From NCBI GenBank assembly GCA_002633025.1, contig NMRB01000008.1, positions 955,604-1,019,603 of the forward strand: DNA of 64,000 bases. Reading direction: 5' to 3'. Each line of letters begins with the position of its first letter. The first letter of the stretch is position 1. A program made the translations under genes and the position numbers. This DNA is from Notospermus geniculatus (lineage: Eukaryota; Nemertea; Pilidiophora; Heteronemertea; Lineidae). A model generated the notes under the pieces. That model worked only from the letters and a program-made list of their open reading frames with translations. It did not search any database and was not told the origin of the DNA. Positions 1 to 8,957 of the stretch are shown one piece after another.

Positions 1-2309
1 GCTAGGTCATAAGCAGAACCATCATCAGAGGATGAGTAAATACAGACCACACCTTTTTTATTGAAATTCTGTAGCTAAGGCTATGGTAACTTCAAAACAA
101 ACTGTGAAATAAATTTCACTTAGGGCTGGTTTATGCAACAAGTCCATGTAAGGGACCACGGAGATGAAATATAGCAGGGAAAAGACCTCAATGATTAGGG
201 TACATGTTGTTCCTCTAGCACAATACCCCTTGGCTGTACATAAGCACTATCATATCACATACCAGAAATTAAATGCAATCATCATGGCTAATGCACTAAA
301 TTCAACAATGCTGTTGCCACCAGAAGGGTACTAATTACTGCAGGGAGACTTCCCTTCCTACAGTCCCCAACACCACGCACAAGATCAATTTCCTAACTCG
401 GAGAGTTATGTCTGGTAATTTGTTATTATAAAGGTCCACCTAAGGGTCACCTCTTCACTTCTGAGTACAAACCCACGCTAACCCTCCGGGCAAGCTCATC
501 GTAAGCATTTATACTGCCAGTAGTATTTACCTAGCTACTCCTAATTGGGCGATATCACTTGACACAATGCATATGGCTTTGCTCTTGGTATTCACTTCAA
601 GTTACCTACACAATTTTCACCATCAATAGAAGTATTATATTAATAACTTCAAACGTGGAGCTAATGCTATGTGCCAAGGGCTAAAGGACTTCTGGGACAA
701 CACGGGGTTTGTGGTAGTGCCACAGTGACAGAGACCAACAATAACTCAATTTACACCTGTCCCACAGAGGAATCTCCCCTCAATAGCAGGTTGCAGGAGT
801 ACACCTTTGATCTCTTGTCATTACAATGGGATTACACTTTCCCCATTTGTTTGTTGGTTTAACCTTATGGCAACAGTACTCCTCCCATTCAAGTTAAGAA
901 GTAACCATTGTCAGGTGGAATGTCAAAGCTTTTAACGGTCTTATCATTCAGAAGGGAAGACAACAAATTTAATGACTATATTGAAACGACCTTTTCATGA
1001 CTAAACTTATCATAATGGCCCATAACAATGAAATTGTCAGTTTGAGAATTATCTCCCAGGCAGCCCAAGGCAAATGTCCGAAAGAACATACTGAACTGAA
1101 AGTGAAAAGGTCTAGGCAAGTTTCATGAAAACACAAGCCGGCGATCTGCACTTATTATACCTACGGATACAAAGACTCCAGTGCAAGTAGACCCCAGTTT
1201 TTTTAGGTTCCCCCACATGAACTTCTGGAGTGAAATGGGTGTACAAAGTGAAGTCATATTGCTGATGTCAAAGATAGATAAAGACTATTGTCTTCTGGTA
1301 TTACTGATATTCATGGAAACTTTGAGTAGAAAATGCTGTATTGTGGAACAATAAACAATGTTCTACCACATCGATCTTGGAAAAAGCCACTGAGATGTGC
1401 TGTCCAGTATACTCTGGTAGGCTTCAAGACAGAAGCCCTGCAGTCGAGCATTCCCTCATTCATCCCTATAGGAAGGGAAATTCATATCATTTCCATAAAA
1501 AGACCCTCTTTTTGTGGGACACTCATTTCCTGTCTTCATGCAAAGTTCCCACCAAATGAATTCGCAAAAGTTCATTCAGTTTATTTTCATATCTTTTCAC
1601 TTTGACATGTCCCCCATCAACTTGGCTGGCCAAGAAGAAACTCTTTCTGTTTTCTTAAGAAATATTTGTCCTTTCCTTTTGGTGTCATGTACCTGAATGT
1701 CACAGAAAAGACATGTTTGTTTTTTGTTGGTTCTTCTGACTGAACATTACCCTTGGGTGTTGTTGGAATATCAACGGCACAGATATTTCAATTCTTCACC
1801 GACATTGCACTATTAGGAGCAATTTGAGGGATTATCAAATGGTTTATACATTTACTTCAATAACATGAACAAGATCTGGTATTACACTGACCCTCTGGCG
1901 AATCAACACTCTCCAATCCAAAGTCCACAGACATTAGTGCGAGATATCGATACAACTGCAAACCTTCCCAATGAAGAATGAAGCAAATATGCCCAGCTTT
2001 TTGAAGCACTAACTCTTTGGCAAATTTAAAGTGAAATTGTATCGATGTCATCCTCTGTGGTCGCAAGAATAAGGCATTACTAAACAACCAAACTGAGTTG
2101 GAACTCATGCCCGGAGCAAAAAATTTGGAGATCACCAAGAACACCATCCCCACAGGCAAACTTAATAATCTCAACAGTAAATCGTAAAGAGTTTGAACAA
2201 GTATTTTACCGACTTGATGCACTGCCAATGTCTTCAGAAAATCAATCATTAAAAGGACATCAAGTCTGTGTATACTGTCCAAAATATGAAATTTAAGATC
2301 AGAGGCGGA
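1..2309. other. no exon recognised; possible mS31 3' intron or flank
   Basis: The minus strand was read for the missing mS31 C-terminal motifs (for example a WxFPI or WFRNYF-like string) and none was found. Short frames on both strands lack splice context. The only coding-like stretch is the decayed plus-strand reading at 1867-2289, listed separately. Confidence 0.5.
1867..2289 (+). pseudogene. possible decayed coding relic, GYF-like start
   Basis: In the plus frame starting ATGAACAAG the translation opens IWYYTDPLANQHSPIQ, reminiscent of GYF-type starts such as W-x-Y-x-D-P-x-G-x-x-Q-G-P. It later reads KEFEQVFYRLDALPMS and GHQVCVYCPK, which look protein-like. Three in-frame stops interrupt it. 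The diagnostic glycines and the aromatic core of GYF are absent, so the family link is weak and chance is possible. Confidence 0.2.
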
Positions 2310-2540
2310 GTTGGGGCTTCCTGGAGCACATTCATCGCTAGAAATCAGTTGAGGATAATCTCAGGTGAGATCAGCCTACAAGCCAACATAACCTGAGTAT
2401 AAACACCAATGTTATGTATGGAATTCAGCACTTTCGGTGTGATTCTACAAGATGTCAGGAGGGACACTAGTTCATTCAGGTGTGTTAATAGAGGGCAGCA
2501 CTTCCCACACTCAAGATCTTTCACAATAAATCATTCATAC

Positions 2541-4590
2541 CTGCACTTTTGCTTTTTGAATCCACTTCATCACCAGTGTTGAATATGTTCAGTCTAGGAC
2601 CTCTAAATATTTCTTCAACAGTCCTGGGTCTCTCCTCTCTGAAAGGGAACAGAACAGAACAGAAACGTTTTTCTCCACATTTCGTCTGGCATGTTCAGGT
2701 TTACCGGCATGTGTCAGTGACAACACCATGGCGCTGCCACCTGTAATAACTCCAATGAACTAATCTCAATGATGATTGAATGATGAGGCCACTAACTACC
2801 ACCCCTATTTTTTATTTCCTGAAGTAAAATGGCCATATCACTCACCTTGACTGCTGGAATTCTCGATGTGCCATCCTACGGGAGGTCTCGTCCTGCTTAA
2901 ATGGCATCTCCTCCTCATCAATGGAAGAGGCTGTGGATTCAGCGGATTTTCTTCTGCCAGGGACTCCTCGTCTTCTTGTGGTAGCTGTGTGAAGTAAACA
3001 CAAGGAAATATATACAACCAGAGTGTCTTGATCAAAATCTGCACAATTACCATACATTTTTAAGCACAGTTCACTTTTGTGCTTTTTCATTTAGTACATG
3101 GCTTCAGTGTGCCTATACATCATTCACTCACAATCACTCTCTCTTATTGACAATGAAGTCTCTCAGCAAATGATTATTTGCTTTACTCTGAAAGTCATAC
3201 GGTACTTACTAGGCTTTTCCAGCTTCATGCCGGACAACAGGTCTCTGTGAAGGAAACATATGGCAACAATGAGTTCTTTTCACCATTTCCTTTTAGTTCA
3301 GATTCATGCATTCAAATACAGGTGATCAAAATAACATGTAGGTTTTTCTCTTAAAATGGCAAACAAAAGTGACTGCAATGTGATTACTTCTTAAAGCCCC
3401 ACAGTATTGAATTTTACTGGATTTTCAAAGTGTTGGGAGAATGCTGGTCGAGGTCTCATAGCATCGTGAAGGTCCCCAAGTGCCTGCCTGATGCGTATTT
3501 CCGAGAATCAAGGCCTAGTTTTCAGCACACAATGAAAAAATCTGCAGGGAGGGCTCTAATGTATTCAGATGGAGTGCAGTACATTTTACACGTCGTGACG
3601 TCGTGCACCGACCTCAAGAATCGCGGCGATGATTTGCGTTTTTCAGATTCAATACAGTGGGGCTTTAACATCACATTTCTTGTTCAGTAGGAGTAAAATC
3701 TAAGACTACTGAAGACACATTTTAAGTGTGGTTTGTTACCCCATGCTCATAGTTTTAGAGCTACTTGTTTGGGTTTGTTGTGGTTCTTCAGCGGTCGCTT
3801 TGACAGCATGTTCCTGGAGCTGCCGAAGTAGATCTGACCGAGTCTGTTTCACATCACCTCCAAGGGATTCTGCAACTGATTCTGCTGCTTTTACCAGATC
3901 ACCATCCAAACTTAAAAAGCAGAGTTAGCTTTGGTTAGAATATCAGGCCAAGGTATGAATTCTCTTCAAGTAGGAAGTTTTATCATTTCAAATGAAATGG
4001 TCCATGGACCATGTGCTCACTGGGTTGGACATAATAGTCTAATGACAGAGGGAGGTACATATCAGTTATGAGCAATCTGGGTCAAGTCATTCCCAGAAAA
4101 GACTTTGATGATTTTTGGGTTATGCCACCTGCTGGCCATATTAGATGTCCGATCGGGCTGCAACTTCACATGTACATAAAGGTCATCTGCAGGGGACCAC
4201 ATAGACTGACCTAGGGGTATATATGTACCAAGTTTCAGATCAATAGCTCCAGCGGTTACGAAACGTGCCCTGCTAACGGACAACGACGACGACGACGGAC
4301 GACGACGACGACGGACGACGACGACGGACGCTGCACCATCGTAATAGCTCACCCCAGTGAGCTAAAAATGAATGACCTTCATACACTGGTAGGCTACTGC
4401 TGAAAACAAAGCAAATTGAAGCCGATAATTTCAAGTTCCACTCATTTATTGTTAAAATACCAAGATTTACCCAAGTTCTCTTGCAGATTCAGCTTCCTGT
4501 CGCCTTTCTTCTCTTTCTTTCCGACGATTTTTAGGCTTTGCAAGATCAAGTTTTGTTCCATTCTTGGCACCCAAAGAGTCATTTGAATTA
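2541..4590 (-). CDS. MRPS31: mitochondrial ribosomal protein mS31, copy A, five internal exons
   Basis: mS31 is a metazoan mitoribosome small-subunit protein. Exons in coding order on the minus strand are 4590-4471, 3910-3740, 3244-3210, 2984-2846 and 2638-2541. All have AG acceptors and GT donors, and their phases join without a break. The spliced reading gives a charged stretch (KNRRKEREERRQEAES), then LDGDLVKAAESVAESLGGD, TRSDLLRQLQEH, DLLSGMKLEKP and FRGPRLNIFN. From memory these align with human MRPS31 (ELVAAASAVADSL, KSELLSQLQQH, NIISDMKV, FTGKRLNIFD), in the same order. Exon 5 ends in phase 1, so the conserved C-terminal part, about 120 residues in human, should follow; I do not find it down to position 1. 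The first exon and transit peptide are also unresolved. Three mobile insertions lie in or upstream of the introns. Family call is firm; which copy makes protein is unknown. Confidence 0.8.
3395..3664. mobile_element. TTAA-target MITE (piggyBac/Kolobok-like ends)
   Basis: A 270-bp insertion flanked by TTAA on both sides (3391-3394 and 3665-3668). Copy B has a single TTAA at the matching place. The ends are inverted repeats of AGCCCCAC[A/T]GTATTGAAT, about 18 bp with one mismatch. A TTAA duplication is characteristic of piggyBac and Kolobok transposases. No transposase is encoded. It lies in an mS31 intron, between the 171-nt and 35-nt exons. Confidence 0.9.
3995..4363. mobile_element. non-autonomous element with GAC-rich tract, insertion in copy A
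   Basis: About 370 bp present only in copy A, inside an mS31 intron. Near its ends GCTCACTGGG and CCCCAGTGAGC form subterminal inverted repeats. It contains a (GAC)n/GGAC-rich stretch at 4279-4330 and closes with AGTGAGCTAAAA. An AAATGAA-like duplication may flank it, but the A-run length differs from the empty site. An antisense reading frame through the GAC tract is low complexity and not a gene. Confidence 0.7.
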
Positions 4591-5280
4591 CTGCAGAAAT
4601 TGCAGCTGATTATGCCATATTGACTGAAAAATGTTAACGTGTTATCAATACTGGTAGGTCGATATCTAAGACTAAGCACAAAGAATCAACCTATTGAATA
4701 ATGCTGTTGTCACTATGAGTATGACTACCGGTAATGGTAGGCCTACTCTAACAATGAGTAGGTCTAGGCCTCATGAGCCTACATTGTAGGACCTAATCTC
4801 CAATTCCTACCTAGACCTACTGGTAGGCAGGCTACCGTAGGCCTCAAGGCACAACCATCACCATGTCAACTCATTTACTCAAGCCTACATGTAGAACTAC
4901 GGTTGGTCTATATATAGCTAGTAGGCCTATACACCGATTTCACACCTCACACCATCGCAGCGCCCCTGGTAGAATTTTGCTTGGCCACTTCCATTTTCAA
5001 CCTAACTACCAGGAGTATTAAGGCAATTTTTTCCTAGATCGTGGTTGAAAAACACGTGTTGGTTCCCGATACCGCTGCCAGGGATCCATCCCCTGGTTGG
5101 TGCTGGTGGCGGCATTGGGAACCAATGCGTGCAATTCAACCTCAATCCAGGAATTTTTTGCCGTACTCCTGGTAGTGAGCTTGAGAAAGGAAGTGGCCAA
5201 GTGAAATGGGGGACCAGTGTGCCCAAAGGAGGTGCTGGGGAACAACTCAGTTTTTTACACAAAAGCACGTGTTCCGACGG

Positions 5281-5350
5281 TGAAAACGTCATTGACGTCG
5301 TGTATCGTTCGTGACGTTATGTGCGATGCGTCATTCAGAATCAATGACGT
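5281..5350. promoter_or_regulatory. cluster of TGACG/CGTCA (CRE/ATF-like) words
   Basis: Five TGACG or CGTCA cores, including TGACGTC, fall within about 65 bp. The cluster is kept in copy B at 8549-8612. It lies inside the shared TIR element, upstream of the first recognised mS31 exon. CREB/ATF proteins bind this core. Function is a guess, and clustering could be a property of the element. Confidence 0.3.
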
Positions 5351-5557
5351 TGTCGGTGTGTTGTTTATGCTAAAATAGTCAATTTTATCGATGAAATTCA
5401 ACATGTTCCCACTTGAATTTTCGCTTGAAAACATTCAGATGCATTGAATCAGCCCTATACTTGATGATGAACGTGTAAAATTCGAAATTCAATGGACTAC
5501 TTCAGGAATATTAGGGCTAGAATTAGGGTGTAGTTTCAGAATTAAATGGCAAATAAC

Positions 5558-5795
5558 CAGGGCTTGACATAAGCCAAGGCCATTTTCCAAAACACCCTTG
5601 CTGGCCCTCTTAAGTGTCCAGGGCCATGGCTGGCTGACCCTTGGCCTATGGTGTGCCTTCATTTGATTAATGTGATAATAAACTGGGTCCAGCTGAAATT
5701 GACCATCCATGACCTTGGACAACAATCACTTTGGATTAGAATAGAGGGCCAGCAAGGGTGTTTTGGAAAATGGCCTCGGCTTATGTCAAGCCCTG
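5558..5795. mobile_element. 238-bp MITE with 52-bp TIRs and 6-bp target duplication
   Basis: The ends begin CAGGGCTTGACATAAGCC and match each other as inverted repeats over about 52 bp with one mismatch (position 19). AATAAC directly flanks both sides (5552-5557 and 5796-5801), and the empty site in copy B has one AATAAC. CAGGG ends recall hAT elements, but hAT elements duplicate 8 bp. The precise 6-bp duplication leaves the superfamily open. Confidence 0.9.
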
Positions 5796-6466
5796 AATAA
5801 CGTTGGCTTGACTTTCGACGTCATAGTTTTAACTGAATTATTCGTCAGCGCCACGTCACGGATTAGTTCGCCCCGGTTCCTCATTCTACCAGGGGAAGGG
5901 GCGCTGCGATCGTGCGAGATGCGAAATCGGTCGGTGTATTACCGGTACGACAGTTATTTTTAAAAACAATGCACAAGTCTTCTCTTATTGTATTAATGAA
6001 AGACTAGGCCTACTTCCTTGCAAAGCATTTCATATCGTGCCGTACCTCCTGAATAGGGCTGAAGCACGTTTTTCATGTCAGAATTTTTGGAGACGCCCTG
6101 TGACTGTGTCACGTCTGTGTGACATTCATTACAGCGCAACGGAGCGCCATCATGGCCATGGCGGTGATCGACGCTGCAGTCCAAGCACAGGTTCTTGTGG
6201 TTCGATACTATACTAGGGGACCACACGTCCTAACAGTTGGGGCTTCCTGGAGCACATTCATCGCTAGAAATCAGTTGAGGATAATCTCAGGTGAGATCAG
6301 CCTACAAGCCAACATAACCTGAGTATAGACACCAATGTTATGTATGGAATTCAGCACTTTCGGTGTGATTCTACAAGATGTCAGGAGGGACACTAGTTCA
6401 TTCAGGTGTGTTAATAGAGGGCAGCACTTCCCACACTCAAGATCTTTCACAATAAATCATTCATAC

Positions 6467-7853
6467 CTGCACTTTTTCTTTTTGAATCCACTTCATCACC
6501 AGTGTTGAATATGTTCAGTCTAGGACCTCTAAATATTTCTTCAACAGTCCTAGGTCTCTCCTCTCTGAAAGGGAACAGAACAGAACAGGAACTTTTTTCC
6601 CATTTCTCTGGCATGTACAGATTTACCGGCATGTGTCAGTGACAACACCATGGCGCTGCCACCTGTAATAACTCCAATGAACTAATCTCAATGATGATTG
6701 AATGATGAGGCCACTAACTACTACCCCTATTTTTTATTTCCTGAAGTACAATGGCCATATCACTCACCTTGACTGCTGGAATTCTCGTTGTGCCATCCTA
6801 CGGGAGGTCTCATCCTGCTTAAATGGCATCTCCTCATCGTCAAGGGAAGAGGCTGTGGATTCAGCGGATTTTCTTCTGCCAGGGACTCCTCGTCTTCTTG
6901 TGGTAGCTGTGTGAAGTAAACACAAGGAAATCTATACAACCAGTGTCTTGATCAAAATCTGCACAATTACACTTTTAAGCAGTTCATTCTTGTGCTTTTT
7001 CATTCAGTACATGGCTTCAGTGTGCCTAATCATTCACTCACAATCACTGTCTCTTATTCACAATGAAGACTCTCAGCAAATGATTATTTGCTTTACTCTG
7101 GAAAATCATACGGTACTTACTAGGCTTTTCCAGCTTCATGCCGGACAACAGGTCTCTGTGAAGGAAACATATGGCAACAATGAGATCTTTTCCCCATTTC
7201 CTTTTAGTTCAGATTCATGCATTCAAATACAGGTGATCAAAATAACATGTAGGTTTTTCTCTTAAAATGGCAAACAAAAGTGACTGCAATAAGATTACTT
7301 CTTAACATCACATTTCTTGTTCAGTAGGAGTAAAATCTAAGACTACTGAAGACACATTTAAGTGTGGTTTGTTACCCCATGCTCATAGTTTTAGAGCTAC
7401 TTGTTTGGGTTTGTTGTGGTTCTTCCGCATTCGCTTTGACAGCATGTTCCTGGAGCTGCCGCAGAAGATCTGACCGAGTCTGTTTCACATCACCTCCAAG
7501 GGATTCTGCAACTGATTCTGCTGCTTTTACCAGATCACCATCCAAACTTAAAAAGCAGAGTTAGCTTTGGTTAGAATATCAGGCCAAGGTATGAATTCTC
7601 TTCAAGTAGGAAGTTTTATCATTTCAAAAAATGAATGACCTTCATACACTGGTAGGCTACTGCTGAAAACAAAGCAAATTGAAGCCGATAATTTCAAGTT
7701 CCACTCATTTATTGTTAAAATACTAAGATTTACCCAAGTTCTCTTGCAGATTCAGCTTCCTGTCGCCTTTCTTCTCTTTCTTTCCGACGATTTTTAGGCT
7801 TTGCAAGATCAAGTTTTGTTCCATTCTTGGCACCCAAAGAGTCATCTGAATTA
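6467..7853 (-). CDS. MRPS31: mitochondrial ribosomal protein mS31, copy B, partial duplicate
   Basis: Second copy of the same five exons: 7853-7734, 7546-7376, 7155-7121, 6906-6768 and 6564-6467. Exon lengths (120, 171, 35, 139 and 98 nt), phases and splice dinucleotides are identical to copy A, and no stop or frameshift is seen. Differences are a few substitutions: N to D near the start, T to N after HAVKA, IDEEE to LDDEE, H to Q in RRMAHRE, and S to R in DSKSKSA, plus silent changes such as those in SDLLRQ. Copy B lies 5' of copy A in the direction of transcription. Its exon 5 is followed by the start of copy A and not by C-terminal exons. Its last exon (phase 1) can join in frame only to the fourth exon of copy A. 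It is therefore either a truncated gene, a pseudogene that keeps its frames, or part of a longer rearranged transcript. Confidence 0.7.
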
Positions 7854-8190
7854 CTGCAGAAATTGCAGCTGATTATGCCATATTGACTGAAAAATGTTAA
7901 CGTGTTATCAATACTGGTAGGTCGATATAAGACTAAGCACAAAGAATCAACCTATTGAATAATGCTGTTGTCACTATGAGTACGACTACCGGTAATGGTA
8001 GGCCTACTCTAACAATGAGTAGGTCTAGGCCTCATGAGCCTACATTGTAGGACCTATCCTCCAATTCCTACCTAGACCTACTGGTAGGCAGGCTACCGTA
8101 GGCCTCAAGGCACAACCATCACCATGTCAACTCATTTACTCAAGCCTACATGTAGAACTACGGTTGGTCTATATATAGCTAGTAGGCCTA

Positions 8191-8957
8191 TAGACCGATT
8201 TCACACATCACACCATCGCAGCGCCCCCTGGTAGAATTTTGCTTGGCCACTTCCATTTTCAACCTAACTACCAGGAGTATTAAGGCAATTTTTTCCTAGA
8301 TCGTGGTTGAAAAACACGTGTTGGTCCCCGATACCGCTGCCAGGGATCCATCCCCTGGTCGGTGGTGGTGGCAGCATTGGCAACCAATGTGTGCAATTCA
8401 ACCTCAATCCAGGAATTTTTTGCCCGTACTCCTGGTAGTGAGCTTGAGAAAGGAAGTGGCCAAGTGAAATGGGGAACCGGTGTGCCCAAAGGAGGTGCTG
8501 GGGAACAACTCAGTTTTTTACACAAAAGCACGTGTTCCGACGTTGAAAACGTCATTGACGTCGTGCATCGTTCGTGACGTTATGTGCGATGCGTCATTCA
8601 GAATCAATGACGTTGTCGGTGTGTTGTTTATGCTAAAATAGTCAATTTTATCGATGAAATTCAACATGTTCCCGCTTGAATTTTCGCTTGAAAACATTCA
8701 GATGCATTGAATCAGCCCTATACTTGATGATGAACGTGTAAAATTCGAAATTCAATGGACTACTTCAGGAATATTAGGGCTAGAAGTAGGGTGTAGTTTC
8801 AGAATTAAATGGCAAATAACGTTGGCTTGACTTTCGACGTCATAGTTTAAACTGAATTATTCGTCAGCGCCACGTCATGGATTAGTTCACTCCGGTTCCT
8901 CATTCTACCAGGGGAAGGGTCGCTGCGATCGTGCGAAATGCGAAATCGGTCGGTGTA
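8191..8957. mobile_element. TIR element older than the duplication, copy B
   Basis: Counterpart of 4930-5938 without the nested MITE (767 bp). It has the same inverted arms around ATCGCAGCG and CTGGTAGAAT and the same internal region, including the cluster of TGACG/CGTCA words at 8549-8612. No transposase reading frame is visible. Confidence 0.65.

Larger units (their letters stand above)
4930..5938. mobile_element. TIR element older than the duplication, copy A
   Basis: Imperfect inverted repeats of about 60-70 bp bound this segment. The left arm reads inward TACACCGATTTCACACC and on to CATCGCAGCGCC and CTGGTAGAAT. The right arm, read from the other strand, has the same words with small insertions. 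The same structure occurs in copy B at 8191-8957, so it was present before duplication. Copy A is longer because of the 238-bp MITE nested at 5558-5795. The internal plus-strand frame at 5045-5314 has no known domain. It lies upstream of the first recognised mS31 exon. Confidence 0.65.
2310..6185. repeat. tandem segmental duplication, copy A (3.9 kb)
   Basis: Homologous over its whole length to 6236-9224, in direct orientation, with 50 bp between the copies. The left boundary is shared at GTTGGGGCTTCCTGG and the right boundary at GACGCTGCAGTCCAAG. It is about 890 bp longer than copy B. Three insertions (3395-3664, about 3995-4363 and 5558-5795, plus target duplications) account for nearly all of the difference. 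Confidence 0.95.

Noticed and set aside
1857-2282. 141-codon minus-strand frame
   Set aside because: Hydrophobic text with no family and no splice fit to mS31. The opposite strand reads more like decayed coding sequence.
4062-4352. 96-codon minus frame with R/S runs
   Set aside because: It is the antisense of the GAC tract in a mobile element; low complexity, not a gene.
5002-5314. overlapping frames on both strands
   Set aside because: They lie within the shared TIR element, have no domain and differ between the duplicates, so they are not an mS31 first exon.
6130-6170. possible mS31 first exon (MAMMALRCA-like start)
   Set aside because: It reads in copy A, but the donor is weak and copy B has a stop and shifted frame, so the 5' end was left unresolved.
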